Origin: Pseudomonas thivervalensis | GTDB lineage: Bacteria; Pseudomonadota; Gammaproteobacteria; Pseudomonadales; Pseudomonadaceae | Length of the DNA stretch: 64,000 nt | Assembly (NCBI RefSeq): GCF_001269655.1 | Contig: NZ_LHVE01000007.1 | Location: forward strand, 846,082 to 910,081 | Direction of reading: 5' to 3' | Shown here: in pieces, positions 34,693 to 43,975 of the stretch | Position numbering within the stretch: position 1 is the first letter of the stretch | Layout: each line of letters begins with the position of its first letter | The notes under the pieces: model-generated | Seen by the model: only the letters and a program-made list of their open reading frames with translations | What the model was told of the DNA's origin: nothing | Databases searched by the model: none | Translations under genes and position numbers: made by a program

Positions 34693-35820
34693 TCAAAGAT
34701 TGCGCGAAATGACCATGCGCTGAATGTCGCTGGTGCCTTCGTAGATCTGGCAGACCCGCACGTCGCGGTAGATGCGCTCCAGCGGGAAGTCGTTGAGGTA
34801 ACCGTAACCGCCCAGGGTCTGCAGCGCCATGGAGCAGACCTTCTCGGCCATCTCCGAGGCGAACAGCTTGGCCATGGACGCTTCCACCAACGCTGGCTGG
34901 CCGTTGTCCCGCAGGGCAGCGGCGTAATGCACCATTTGCCGAGCCACGGCGATCTGGGTAGCCATGTCCGCCAGGCGGAACGCCACGGCCTGGTGCTCGA
35001 TGATCGGCTTGCCGAAACTGGAACGCTCCCGCGCGTAGTCCCGGGCCGCCTCGAACGCAGCGCGGGCCATGCCCACCGCTTGCGCCGCGATACCCACCCG
35101 GCCGCCTTCCAAATTGGCCAGGGCGATCTTGTAGCCCTCGCCCTCCTCGCCCAAGCGATTGCCCACCGGCACCTTCACCTCCTCAAAGAGGATCTGGCAG
35201 GTGTCGGAAGCATGCTGTCCGAGTTTGTCTTCCACCCGCGCCACGCTGTAGCCCGGCGAATCGGTTGGCACTATGAACGCACTGATGCCACGCTTGCCGG
35301 CGCTCGGATCGGTCACCGCAAACACAATCACCACCCCGGCGTTCTGCCCGGAGGTGATGAACTGCTTGCAACCGTTGAGCACGTAATAATCGCCCTCCAG
35401 CCGCGCCCGCGTCTTGAGGCTGCTGGCGTCCGACCCGGCCTGGGGCTCGGTCAGGGCAAAAGCACCCAGCATCGCGCCGCTGGCCAGGGGCGTGAGGAAC
35501 TTCGCCTTCTGCTCATCGTTGCCGAACTTGAGGATCGGCACACAACCCACCGAGTTGTGCACGCTCATGATGGTCGAGCACGCGCCGTCACCGGCGGCGA
35601 TTTCCTCCAGCGTCATCGCGTAGGCCAGGTAACCGGTTTCACAACCGCCCCACTGCTCCGGCACCAGCATGCCGAAAAAGCCCAGTTCGGCCATTTCACC
35701 GATGGCTTCCCGGGGGAAACGATGCTCACGGTCCCATTCGGCAGCGAACGGTTTCAGGCGCTCCTGGGCGAACTGCCGGGCCATGTCGCGGATTTGGGTC
35801 TGTTCTTCAGTCGGGAGCAT
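34693..35820 (-). CDS. Acyl-CoA dehydrogenase (short/branched-chain)
   Basis: This 375-residue acyl-CoA dehydrogenase has [33 protein letters not shown] and [21 protein letters not shown]. In the context of a thiolase, an SDR-type hydroxyacyl-CoA dehydrogenase and a hydratase, it probably acts on short or 2-methyl-branched acyl-CoA such as 2-methylbutyryl-CoA from isoleucine. Gaps to neighbouring genes are 9 and 13 nt. Confidence 0.92.
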   Translation of the reverse strand: MLPTEEQTQIRDMARQFAQERLKPFAAEWDREHRFPREAIGEMAELGFFGMLVPEQWGGCETGYLAYAMTLEEIAAGDGACSTIMSVHNSVGCVPILKFGNDEQKAKFLTPLASGAMLGAFALTEPQAGSDASSLKTRARLEGDYYVLNGCKQFITSGQNAGVVIVFAVTDPSAGKRGISAFIVPTDSPGYSVARVEDKLGQHASDTCQILFEEVKVPVGNRLGEEGEGYKIALANLEGGRVGIAAQAVGMARAAFEAARDYARERSSFGKPIIEHQAVAFRLADMATQIAVARQMVHYAAALRDNGQPALVEASMAKLFASEMAEKVCSMALQTLGGYGYLNDFPLERIYRDVRVCQIYEGTSDIQRMVISRNL

Positions 35821-35829
35821 GGTGGTTCC

Positions 35830-37017
35830 TTAATACAGGCATTCAACTGCCATGGCCGTGGCTTCGCCGCCGCCGATGCAGATCGCCGCGACGCCGCGCT
35901 TCAGGCCTTTCTGACGCAGGGCCGACAACAGTGTCACCAGGATCCGCGCCCCAGACGCGCCAATCGGATGACCCAACGCACAGGCGCCGCCGTGGATGTT
36001 GACCTTGTCATGGGCGATTTCCAGCTTGTCCATGGTCACCAGCCCCACCACGGCAAAGGCTTCGTTGACTTCGAACAGATCGACCTGATCCAGCGACCAA
36101 CCGGTCTTTTGCATCAGTTTCTTCACGGCGCCAATCGGCGCGGTGGGAAACAGGCTTGGGGTATCGGCGAACGCGGCATGGCCGTGAATCACCGCCAAAG
36201 GTTTGAGACCACGCTCGGCTGCCTGACTCTGGCGCATCAGCACCAGCGCCGCGGCGCCATCGGAAATGGAACTGGCGTTGGCCGCCGTCACCGTGCCGCC
36301 CTCGCGGAACGCCGGTTTGAGCGAGGCGATCTTGTCGATCCGCGCTTTAGGCGGCTGCTCGTCGTGGCGAATGGTCACTTGTTCCTTGCCGACCATGACC
36401 TGCAACGGCACGATCTCGGCGTCGAAACTGCCGTCCTTGATCGCTTGCTGGGCACGGTTGGTGGACGCAATGGCGAAGGCATCCTGGGCCTCTCGGCTGA
36501 AACCGTTGGCCTCGGCGCAATCTTCGGCGAAGGTGCCCATCAACCGACCTTTGTCGTAGGCGTCCTCCAGGCCGTCGAGAAACATGTGGTCAAGCACCCG
36601 ACCATGGCCCATGCGATAACCGCCACGGGCACGGTCCAGCAGGTACGGTGCGTTGGACATACTCTCCATGCCACCGGCCACCACCACCTCGGCGCTGCCG
36701 GCGATGAGCATGTCATGGGCGAGAATCGCCGCTTCCATACCCGAACCGCACATCTTGTTGAGCGTGGTGCAGCGGGTCGACTTGTCGAGCCCGGCGCCCA
36801 GCGCAGCCTGACGTGCCGGTGCCTGGCCTTGGCCGGCGGCGAGCACACAACCGAACAGCACTTCTTCAACCGCACCCGGCGCGATGCCGGCACGCTCCAC
36901 GGCGGCCTTGATGGCGGCGGCACCCAGTTGCGGCGCGGTGAGGCTTTTCAGTTCGCCCTGGAAGCCGCCCATGGGGGTGCGGACGGCGCTGACGATGACA
37001 ATAGGATCGTTGGACAT
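35830..37017 (-). CDS. Acetyl-CoA C-acyltransferase (thiolase)
   Basis: This 395-residue thiolase has the nucleophilic Cys in TLNKMCGSGMEAAILAHD, VAGGMESMSNAPYLL, the catalytic His in GGACALGHPIGASGAR and the second Cys in VAAICIGGGEATA. It cleaves 3-ketoacyl-CoA (probably 2-methylacetoacetyl-CoA). The ATG at 37017 is 7 nt from AGGAGG; the ATG at 37020 is only 4 nt away. It corresponds in context to fadAx of P. putida. Confidence 0.92.
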   Translation of the reverse strand: MSNDPIVIVSAVRTPMGGFQGELKSLTAPQLGAAAIKAAVERAGIAPGAVEEVLFGCVLAAGQGQAPARQAALGAGLDKSTRCTTLNKMCGSGMEAAILAHDMLIAGSAEVVVAGGMESMSNAPYLLDRARGGYRMGHGRVLDHMFLDGLEDAYDKGRLMGTFAEDCAEANGFSREAQDAFAIASTNRAQQAIKDGSFDAEIVPLQVMVGKEQVTIRHDEQPPKARIDKIASLKPAFREGGTVTAANASSISDGAAALVLMRQSQAAERGLKPLAVIHGHAAFADTPSLFPTAPIGAVKKLMQKTGWSLDQVDLFEVNEAFAVVGLVTMDKLEIAHDKVNIHGGACALGHPIGASGARILVTLLSALRQKGLKRGVAAICIGGGEATAMAVECLY

Positions 37018-37033
37018 CATGAATCCTCCTGAC

Positions 37034-37795
37034 TTATTTGGCTGCCATGCGCAAGGCGCCGTCGAGACGGATCACCTCGCCGTTGAGCATGCTGTTCTCA
37101 ATGATATGCCTGACCAGCGCCGCGTACTCGGAAGGTTTCCCAAGGCGCGGCGGAAACGGCACGCCGGCGGCCAGGGAATCGCGTACCTCCGGGGTCATGC
37201 CGGCCATCATCGGGGTTTCGAAAATCCCCGGCGCAATGGTCATCACGCGGATACCGAAGCGCGCCAGCTCACGGGCGGCCGGCAGTGTCAGGCTGGCGAT
37301 AGCACCTTTGGATGCGGCATAAGCCGCCTGGCCGATCTGCCCGTCGAAGGCTGCCACCGAGGCGGTATTGATGATCACCCCGCGCTCGCCGTCGGCGTTG
37401 GCCTCGGTTTCGGCAATGGCCGCAGCCGCCAGGCGCAGCAGGTTGAAGCTACCGATCAGGTTGACGTTGATCACTTGGCTAAAGCTGGCCAGCGCGTGGG
37501 GGCCGTTCTTGCCGAGGATCTTCTCGCCGCGCACGATACCCGCGCAATTGACCAGGCCATTCAGACCACCAAACGCATCGACCGTGGCTTTGACCGCCGC
37601 TTCAGTTGCTGCCTCGTCGCTGATGTCGGCCACCACGCTCTGGCAACCCAGTTTTTGCGCCTGGGCGGCCACGGCGTCGGCGTTGAGGTCCACCAGCATC
37701 ACCTTGGCGCCGGCCTTGACCAGCATTTCACCGGTGGCCGCGCCGAGGCCGGAAGCACCGCCGCTGACGAGGAAAATCTTGTTGTCGATCTGCAT
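37034..37795 (-). CDS. SDR-type 3-hydroxyacyl-CoA dehydrogenase
   Basis: This 253-residue SDR has [18 protein letters not shown] at the adenine site (NAD preference), [28 protein letters not shown] with the catalytic Tyr/Lys, and the C-terminal [15 protein letters not shown] found in type II (HSD17B10-like) 3-hydroxyacyl-CoA dehydrogenases. It oxidises 3-hydroxy(2-methyl)acyl-CoA. The ATG at 37795 has AAGG 8 nt upstream; an ATG at 37798 is possible. It corresponds in context to fadB2x. Confidence 0.92.
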   Translation of the reverse strand: MQIDNKIFLVSGGASGLGAATGEMLVKAGAKVMLVDLNADAVAAQAQKLGCQSVVADISDEAATEAAVKATVDAFGGLNGLVNCAGIVRGEKILGKNGPHALASFSQVINVNLIGSFNLLRLAAAAIAETEANADGERGVIINTASVAAFDGQIGQAAYAASKGAIASLTLPAARELARFGIRVMTIAPGIFETPMMAGMTPEVRDSLAAGVPFPPRLGKPSEYAALVRHIIENSMLNGEVIRLDGALRMAAK

Positions 37796-37811
37796 CATGG
37801 TTTCCTTGGGT

Positions 37812-39476
37812 TCAAGCTGAAACGTTGTGCGCTGCGGCCTCTTGAGCCTTGGCGATTTCCTGGTTGCGCAAGATAAAGCGCTGCAATTTGCCGCTTGGGG
37901 TCTTCGGCAAGTCGCTGACAAATTCGATTTCACGGGGATAGGCATGGGCCGCCAAGCGCTGGCGCACGTGCAGGCGCAATTCCTCGGCCAGCTCCGGTGA
38001 GGCACGGTATTGGGCGCTGAGTACCACGAAGGCCTTCACCAGTTCGGTGCGTTCCGGGTCAGGCTTGCCGATCACCGCTGCTTCCACCACGGCCGCGTGC
38101 TCGATCAGCGCGCTTTCCACGTCGAACGGACCGACCCGGTAGCCGGAGGTGGTGATCACGTCGTCGCTCCGGCCCACGAAGCTGATGCTGCCATCCGGGT
38201 TCAGCTCGACGGTGTCGCCGCTCAGGTAGTAATCGCCGACGAAAGCCTTGGTTGGCGCGCCCTCGTAACCGGCGAACCAGCACATGGGCGACTGGCGGCG
38301 GTCCACCGCGAGAATGCCCGGTTGGCCCACGCCCAGCTCGCGCTGGTTTTCATCCAGCACCACGATCCGGTGCCCCGGCGAGGCGAAACCGGCTGCGCCC
38401 AGGTGCACCGGGTGTTCCAGTCCATGATGGTTGCACAGCACCATGCCCAGTTCGGTCTGGCCGTAATGGTCGTGGATCACCACGTTCAGGTTATCGGCGA
38501 ACCAACGGATCACCTCCGGGTTCAACGGCTCGCCGGCGCTGCTGACGATGCGCAGCGTGCCCTTGATCGAGCGGGCGAACTGCTCGCCGCCGGCGATCAA
38601 CAGGCGATAGGCCGTGGGCGAGCCGGTCAGGTTGGTAATGCCGTATTTGTTGATGATCCGGCAGGTGCTTTCGAGGGTGAACGGGCCATCGTAGAAGGTA
38701 ATGGGATGCCCCATGGCCAACGGCCCGGTCACGCCAAAATAGATGCCGTAGGCCCAACCCGGGTCGGCGACGTTCCAGAAGGCGTCTTCAGGGCGCAGGT
38801 CCACCGCGTCACGGGTGTAGCTCTGGAACGCCACAATGGCCTTGAGCGGCACCGACAGCGCCTTGGCCGGTCCCGTAGTGCCAGAGGTGAACATCAGCAG
38901 GAACGGGTCTTCGCCGGTGAGCATCAGCGGTTCGCACTGGTTGGAATGATTCGCCACTTCGGCCCAGAAACTGTAGTCGCCGCGCACGATGCCCTGGCCC
39001 TTTTCGCCGCCGACCGTAACGACCGTCGGGCAACCAGCGACTTCGTTGAGCTTGGGACGGTTGACGGCGTCGGTAACGACAATACGCGCCCCTGAGCTGC
39101 CGAGACGGTGCTCGATGGCCTTGGGCCCGAACGCAGTGAACAGCGGTTGATACACCGCGCCGATGCGCCAGGTGGCGAGGACCACGATCAGCAGTTCAGC
39201 GGTGCGCGGCAACAGGCCAGCCACTTTATCGCCCTTGCCGACGCCTTGGGCACGCAGGAAATTGGCGAATCGCGCGGCGTTGTCCTGCAGGTCACGGTAG
39301 GTCCAGGTGGCTTCACTGCCGTCACGGCCCTCCCAGAACAAGGCGATGCGCCCCGGCAACGCATGGCGGTCGCAACACTCGACGCAGGCATTGAGCGCCT
39401 CGAGCGAGCCGTGCAGCGCGGCGTTGACGGTGTGCAGGTAATCGAACTGCGACGTGGCGGACGAATAATCGCGCAT
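37812..39476 (-). CDS. AMP-forming acyl-CoA synthetase
   Basis: This 554-residue ANL enzyme has the P-loop [13 protein letters not shown], the [11 protein letters not shown] motif, [26 protein letters not shown] and the C-terminal catalytic Lys in [14 protein letters not shown]. It activates a short or branched carboxylic acid to acyl-CoA. It is the first gene of the five-gene operon. The ATG at 39476 ([10 protein letters not shown]) was chosen over an in-frame start at 39560, which has no domain homology and overlaps REP-flanking sequence. Confidence 0.92.
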   Translation of the reverse strand: MRDYSSATSQFDYLHTVNAALHGSLEALNACVECCDRHALPGRIALFWEGRDGSEATWTYRDLQDNAARFANFLRAQGVGKGDKVAGLLPRTAELLIVVLATWRIGAVYQPLFTAFGPKAIEHRLGSSGARIVVTDAVNRPKLNEVAGCPTVVTVGGEKGQGIVRGDYSFWAEVANHSNQCEPLMLTGEDPFLLMFTSGTTGPAKALSVPLKAIVAFQSYTRDAVDLRPEDAFWNVADPGWAYGIYFGVTGPLAMGHPITFYDGPFTLESTCRIINKYGITNLTGSPTAYRLLIAGGEQFARSIKGTLRIVSSAGEPLNPEVIRWFADNLNVVIHDHYGQTELGMVLCNHHGLEHPVHLGAAGFASPGHRIVVLDENQRELGVGQPGILAVDRRQSPMCWFAGYEGAPTKAFVGDYYLSGDTVELNPDGSISFVGRSDDVITTSGYRVGPFDVESALIEHAAVVEAAVIGKPDPERTELVKAFVVLSAQYRASPELAEELRLHVRQRLAAHAYPREIEFVSDLPKTPSGKLQRFILRNQEIAKAQEAAAHNVSA

Positions 39477-39632
39477 GACCAGAATCCCTCTGTACTTTTT
39501 ATTGGGTGGGGGAACCGTGAAGAGCAGGCAAATACTCGCGCCGAAGGGCGGTGGCGGCAATGGTCAAAGCCATCAAGTTGCTTGACTGGTTTGGCCATGG
39601 TCTGGGGGGAATGTGTCGCCTGGAATGGCTCT

Positions 39633-39656
39633 ATCGCGAGCAAGCTCGCTCCCACA
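39633..39656. repeat. Single REP sequence
   Basis: ATCGCGAGCAAGCTCGCTCC plus CACA is one REP of the TGTGGGAGC class, between the acyl-CoA synthetase and AraC genes. No inverted partner is visible nearby. Confidence 0.8.
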
Positions 39657-39684
39657 GGGGTTTTCGGTGGCGGACTCAGCGTGA

Positions 39685-40701
39685 TCAGTCAGGGTCGTTG
39701 AGAATCAGGCTGCGATAATGCCCCGGGTTGGACCCGGACCACTTGCGAAACGCCTTGTAGAAGGAGCTGGCATCGGCAAAGCCCAGGCGCGAGGCGATTT
39801 CGACGAAGCTGATGGAAGGCTCGGCCAGCCAGGTGATCGCCAGGTCCTTGCGCACGCTGTCCTTGAGGCCTTGGTAAGTCTGGCCCTCTTCCGCCAGGCG
39901 TCGACGCAGGGTCGAGGCGGACACGCACAACTGCTGGGCCAGGGCCTCGGTTTCCGGCCACTGGTCGGCGGGCAGCTGCCGTAGGTCGTGCCGAATACGG
40001 CTGGCCAGGCTTTGCGGGTTGCGGTATTTGACCAGGATGTTGGCCGGGGCCTGGGCCAGAAAGCGCTTGAGCTCATCGGCGTTGCGCCGGATGGGCAGGT
40101 CGAGGCATTCGGCGGAAAAAATCATCCGCGTACGGGGCCGGTCAAAACGCAGGTTCTGGGAGAACATCACCCGATAGTCGTCGCAGAAATCCGGCGCTGG
40201 GCAGCGCAGTTCGACGGACAGAATGGGAATCCGTCGCCCGGCCAGCCAGCAGGCCACGCCATGGACGATCATCCAGTAGGTGAAATAGGTAAAGGCCCGG
40301 CGCGGCGCCTGGTCATCTTCCAGCAGCACGATCTCCGCCAGGCTTTGCTGGCGGACCCACTGGGCCGGCAGGTGTTCGAGCATCAGCGACAGAAACCCCA
40401 GCCCTGCCGTCAGGCCGCTCGCCAACGTGGGCTGGGCCATGGCGCACTGGCAGAGAAACGCCAGGCTGCCGGACTTGAGCTTGCGCGGGTCCATGCCGAA
40501 AAACTCGTCATCCAGACGCCGGGCGAGTAAACGCCAGAGCCGCGCGTAGGCATGGGCCGGGACCCGCGCCAGGGGATCGTCGAGCCATGCCGGGGCTATG
40601 CCGACCTTGCTGAGGACCTCATCGGTAGCCGCCCCAGGCGCGCAGCTTTGCAGCAACGCCTCACGCACCAGCTGGATGGAGATGGTGTCTTTTTCCGACA
40701 T
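39685..40701 (-). CDS. AraC-family transcriptional regulator
   Basis: This 338-residue regulator has an N-terminal Arabinose_bd-type sensing domain (20-210) and a C-terminal double HTH (ALAQQLCVSASTLRRRLAEE, then SISFVEIASRLGFADASSFYKAFRKWSGSNPGHYR). This OruR/ArgR-like subfamily often regulates adjacent acyl-CoA catabolic genes, so it is a candidate regulator of the operon at 33.9-39.5 kb. It lies only 11 nt downstream of pssA and may also be read from that transcript. Confidence 0.9.
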   Translation of the reverse strand: MSEKDTISIQLVREALLQSCAPGAATDEVLSKVGIAPAWLDDPLARVPAHAYARLWRLLARRLDDEFFGMDPRKLKSGSLAFLCQCAMAQPTLASGLTAGLGFLSLMLEHLPAQWVRQQSLAEIVLLEDDQAPRRAFTYFTYWMIVHGVACWLAGRRIPILSVELRCPAPDFCDDYRVMFSQNLRFDRPRTRMIFSAECLDLPIRRNADELKRFLAQAPANILVKYRNPQSLASRIRHDLRQLPADQWPETEALAQQLCVSASTLRRRLAEEGQTYQGLKDSVRKDLAITWLAEPSISFVEIASRLGFADASSFYKAFRKWSGSNPGHYRSLILNDPD

Positions 40702-40712
40702 GGCGCGGGTGT

Positions 40713-42056
40713 TCACAGGATCCGGTAAAGCAGCCGTTCGATCCGCACCCGGCTGACCCGTTTCAGGAACCTGGCCACTGCGTCGGGGTAATCCGGCAGG
40801 GTTTCCAGGTCCAGGTAACGCTCGATCCGGTGGGTGTGGCGGTAGATCTGTTCGAGCTCGGCCTGGCGCGGCGCCAGCAGCTCGCCCTTGGGATCGTCCA
40901 GCAGCAGCGCGTTTTCCAGGTCCAGGCGAAAGGCCCGCGGATTGAGGTTGTTGCCGGTCAACAAGGTGTAGCGCTCGTCGACCCACATGCCCTTGAGGTG
41001 ATAGGTGTTGTCCCCGTCACGCCACAGGTGCAGGTTCAACTGACCGCTGTCGATCGCGCGCTGATGCCGCTTGGCGAAGCGGCGCAGGCTGATTTCGTAG
41101 AGGTATGGCAGCGCCGCGATGATCTTGAACGGCTCGCTTGGCGGGATGTAGAAGTCGTTGGCGGTCTTGTCGCCGACGATGATGTCGATCTTGACCCCGC
41201 GGGCCAGCGCGCGGTTGAGCTCCCGGGTCACGGCCAGGGGCAGGTTGAAATACGGGGTGCAGATGGTCAGTTGCTGGCGGCTGCTGGCGATCAGTTCACC
41301 GATCACTCGGCTCAGCGGATTGTTCTTGCCCACGCCCAGCAATGGGCTCACTGACAGGCCACTCTTGTCGAGGCTGCCGGCGCTGGTGTCATAGGTCGCG
41401 TACTTCAAGCGACTGCGCAGGTCACCGATGTCCTTGCGCAAACTGCGGGTGCTGGGCAGGTTCGGCAGGTCCAGGCGATGCACGGCCCTGGACGTGACCA
41501 GGCCATGCTGCACCAGGTGATGCATCGAATCGGCCAGTGCCGCGTTTTGCAACAGGTGATAACGGTCGTAGCGATACTTGTCGAACTTGTGCAGATAGAC
41601 GTTATTCAGGCTGGCGCCGCTGTAGAGCACACAATCGTCAATCACGAAACCTTTCAAATGCAGCACGCCGAACAACTCGCGGGTCTGCACCGGCACGCCG
41701 TAGATCGGCACTTCGCTGGCATGACTGCGGGTCTGCTCCTGATACCACGCCGAGTTGCCCGGCTGCTTCTTGGCGCCGATCAGCCCACGCTGGGCCCGCA
41801 GCCAATCCACCACCACGACCACGTCCAGTTCCGGACGCGCCGCTTTGGCGGCATGCAAGGCATCGAGGATTTCCTGGCCGGCCTCGTCCTGTTGCAGGTA
41901 CAGGGCGACGATGTAGATGCGCTGGGTGGCCTGGGCGATTTTCTCCAGCAGGCAACGGCGAAATTGGGCAGCGCCATCGAGGATGGTCACCGCATCGGCG
42001 GTCAGTGCAAAGCTGCGCAGCTTAGGCAGCAGGGAGCGTTTGAAGAGCGACGGCAT
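40713..42056 (-). CDS. pssA: CDP-diacylglycerol-serine O-phosphatidyltransferase, type I (PssA)
   Basis: This 447-residue phospholipase D-superfamily enzyme aligns by eye along its whole length with E. coli PssA (LLEKIAQATQRIYIVALYLQ, RPELDVVVVVDWLRAQRG, YSGASLNNVYLHKFDKYRYD, GDKTANDFYIP). Both HKD-type motifs are present (HLKGFVIDD and HLKGMWVDE). It makes phosphatidylserine, the precursor of phosphatidylethanolamine, at the inner membrane surface. The ATG at 42056 (MPSLFKRSLL) matches the E. coli N terminus; an upstream ATG at 42131 is unlikely. Confidence 0.93.
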   Translation of the reverse strand: MPSLFKRSLLPKLRSFALTADAVTILDGAAQFRRCLLEKIAQATQRIYIVALYLQQDEAGQEILDALHAAKAARPELDVVVVVDWLRAQRGLIGAKKQPGNSAWYQEQTRSHASEVPIYGVPVQTRELFGVLHLKGFVIDDCVLYSGASLNNVYLHKFDKYRYDRYHLLQNAALADSMHHLVQHGLVTSRAVHRLDLPNLPSTRSLRKDIGDLRSRLKYATYDTSAGSLDKSGLSVSPLLGVGKNNPLSRVIGELIASSRQQLTICTPYFNLPLAVTRELNRALARGVKIDIIVGDKTANDFYIPPSEPFKIIAALPYLYEISLRRFAKRHQRAIDSGQLNLHLWRDGDNTYHLKGMWVDERYTLLTGNNLNPRAFRLDLENALLLDDPKGELLAPRQAELEQIYRHTHRIERYLDLETLPDYPDAVARFLKRVSRVRIERLLYRIL

Positions 42057-42142
42057 AGGGCTCGCAAAAGGTCGATTCCGAAGAACGGATGAGCTTACAC
42101 CATGGATGGGCTTGGGTCTTCCCGTCGTCAAGAAAAAAAGAC

Positions 42143-42178
42143 TTGACCAAGGAGAACGGTCATTCTACTTTCATCCCC
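42143..42178 (+). promoter_or_regulatory. Promoter and operator-like repeat giving a probable leaderless tetR mRNA
   Basis: A -35 TTGACC (42143-42148), a 17-nt spacer and a -10 TACTTT (42166-42171) end only 7 nt before the ATG at 42179, with no ribosome-binding site between. The inverted repeat TGACC-N9-GGTCA (42144-42162) overlaps the -35 and spacer, a likely autoregulatory operator. Confidence 0.6.
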
Positions 42179-42742
42179 ATGAACGAAATCACTGGTAATG
42201 AAACACGAGACATCATCCTCGATGTCACCGAAAAGTTGATCTATAGAAGTGGCATCGCCGCCACCGGCATGGACCTTTTGGTGAAAACCGCCGGCGTCTC
42301 CAGGAAAAGTGTCTATCGCTACTTCACCAACAAGGACGACCTGATCGTGGCCGCCCTCAAGCGGCGGGACGAGCGCTGGATGCACTGGTTCAGCAGCGAA
42401 GTGGATAAGGCGTCGTCACCGACTGAGCGGCTGTTCAACCTGTTCACCGTACTCAAGGGCTGGTTCGACAGCGAAGGTTTTCGCGGCTGTGCCTTCATCA
42501 ACACCAGCGGCGAAACCGGCGACCCACAGGATCCGGTCCGCCAGGTGGCGAAGATGCACAAACAGAAGCTGCTCGATTACGTGACCCGGCTGTGCGTCGA
42601 ACAAGGTGTCGAAGACCCGGACGCCCTGGCCCGCCAGCTGCTGATTCTGATCGACGGCGCCATTACCGTGGCGCTGGTCATGGGCGACCACAGCGCGGCC
42701 GACCACGCCCAGGACATGCTGAAGATATTGCTACATGCCTGA
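42179..42742 (+). CDS. TetR-family transcriptional regulator
   Basis: This 187-residue regulator has the N-terminal HTH (GIAATGMDLLVKTAGVSRKSVYRYFTNKDDLIVAALKRRDERW) and a C-terminal TetR_C domain with FRGCAFINTSGETGDPQDPV, a segment found in a subgroup near oxidoreductases. The transcript is probably leaderless. The next gene (42 nt downstream) encodes a SnoaL-like DUF1348 protein that may be co-transcribed and co-regulated. Confidence 0.9.
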   Translation: MNEITGNETRDIILDVTEKLIYRSGIAATGMDLLVKTAGVSRKSVYRYFTNKDDLIVAALKRRDERWMHWFSSEVDKASSPTERLFNLFTVLKGWFDSEGFRGCAFINTSGETGDPQDPVRQVAKMHKQKLLDYVTRLCVEQGVEDPDALARQLLILIDGAITVALVMGDHSAADHAQDMLKILLHA

Positions 42743-42784
42743 CCGTTGAACCTGAGCCCTTCATCAACTCATTGGAGATTCGCC

Positions 42785-43264
42785 ATGTCTGCCTCTTCTG
42801 AAGTTCGTCCGCCGTTGCCGCCGTTCACCCGTGAATCGGCGATCGATAAAGTTCGCCTGGCCGAAGACGGCTGGAACGCTCGCGACCCGCAAAAAGTATC
42901 CCTGGCCTACACGCTGGACACTCAATGGCGGAATCGCGCGGAATTCGCCCATAACCGCGAAGAAGCCAAGGCATTCCTGACTCGCAAGTGGGCCAAGGAA
43001 TTGGATTACCGGCTGATCAAGGAGCTCTGGGCCTTTACCGATAACCGCATCGCCGTGCGCTACGCCTACGAATGGCACGACGACTCGGGCAACTGGTTCC
43101 GCTCCTACGGCAATGAAAACTGGGAGTTCGACGAGCAAGGCCTGATGTATAACCGCTACGCCTGCATCAACGACATGCCGATCAAGGAAAGCGAGCGCAA
43201 ATTCCGCTGGCCGCTCGGCCGTCGGCCTGACGATCATCCGGGGTTGTCTGAGTTGGGGTTGTAA
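42785..43264 (+). CDS. DUF1348 (SnoaL-like, NTF2-fold) protein
   Basis: This 159-residue protein has the highly conserved DUF1348 pattern ([71 protein letters not shown]). It adopts an NTF2-like cone fold; biochemical function is unknown. It is commonly found next to TetR regulators, as here. A TTGGAGA ribosome-binding site precedes the ATG at 42785. Confidence 0.88.
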   Translation: MSASSEVRPPLPPFTRESAIDKVRLAEDGWNARDPQKVSLAYTLDTQWRNRAEFAHNREEAKAFLTRKWAKELDYRLIKELWAFTDNRIAVRYAYEWHDDSGNWFRSYGNENWEFDEQGLMYNRYACINDMPIKESERKFRWPLGRRPDDHPGLSELGL

Positions 43265-43286
43265 CGCTTTCGGCTGAACCACCGCT

Positions 43287-43381
43287 ATCGCGAGCAGGCT
43301 CGCTCCCACAGGGGATCTTGGGTGTTCAGGAGTCTTGTGTTCACCACAGACCCATTGTGGGAGCGAGCCTGCTCGCGATGG
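43287..43381. repeat. REPIN (TGTGGGAGC type)
   Basis: ATCGCGAGCAGGCTCGCTCC (from 43287) and TGTGGGAGCGAGCCTGCTCG (from 43356) form an inverted pair about 95 bp long after the DUF1348 gene. Confidence 0.85.
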
Positions 43382-43536
43382 CGATGGTAAATCCAACAGA
43401 GATGCAAGCTGCCCCCCACAGCAGCGCCAGACCAGCGGCCCCTCCAACAGGCTTGACCCACATGCCGCCAGGCATCACATTGCCTGGGCCGGCGATAAGC
43501 TCGCTGTTTCGTTGTGCAGCAGACTTTGTGGAGCCC

Positions 43537-43938
43537 ATGACTGCGTCGATCCCGATCCGCCCCCCCTGCCCGCCCGGCGTCTGCGATTGCGGGCGTGATG
43601 CCTTGCTGCAAGCGCCTGGCAGCGACCTGCGTATCCTGTGCCTGAACCGCCAGGAAGAAAAACGCCTGCTTGAGCGCCTGGAGAACATCCAGAGCCTCGA
43701 CGAACTCCAGCGCCTGCAACAACGCCTGTATGAAAACCTGGGGATCGGCCTGAGCGTCGAGCCTGGCTACAACGAAGTGCGGACCATGCGCGGCATCGCC
43801 ATCGAATTCCAGGACCAGCCCGGCCTGTGCCGAAAGATTCGCCAGTCCATCCCCGCCGCCATCCGCCGAGGGCTTGAAAAACGCCCGGAGATCGCCTGGC
43901 GACTGCTGGATGCCCACGACCTGTTTCGCGATACCTGA
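43537..43938 (+). CDS. Conserved hypothetical protein with N-terminal cysteine motif
   Basis: This 133-residue protein starts MTASIPIRPPCPPGVCDCGRD, with a C-x4-C-x-C arrangement in the first 20 residues that could bind metal. A helical, Leu/Arg-rich middle (EEKRLLERLENIQSLDELQR) and the tail QSIPAAIRRGLEKRPEIAWRLLDAHDLF follow. GGAG lies 4-7 nt before the ATG. It converges on the FecA-like receptor gene (37-nt gap), suggesting but not proving an iron connection. I do not recognise a named family. Confidence 0.65.
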   Translation: MTASIPIRPPCPPGVCDCGRDALLQAPGSDLRILCLNRQEEKRLLERLENIQSLDELQRLQQRLYENLGIGLSVEPGYNEVRTMRGIAIEFQDQPGLCRKIRQSIPAAIRRGLEKRPEIAWRLLDAHDLFRDT

Positions 43939-43975
43939 AACCCGGGCAGCTCCTTCCCTGGAGCGGCACCTCGGC

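Noticed and set aside
34678..37032. 784-codon plus-strand open frame
   Set aside because: It is the antisense shadow of the acyl-CoA dehydrogenase and thiolase genes. The His/Gly/Gln/Arg-rich translation matches no protein family.
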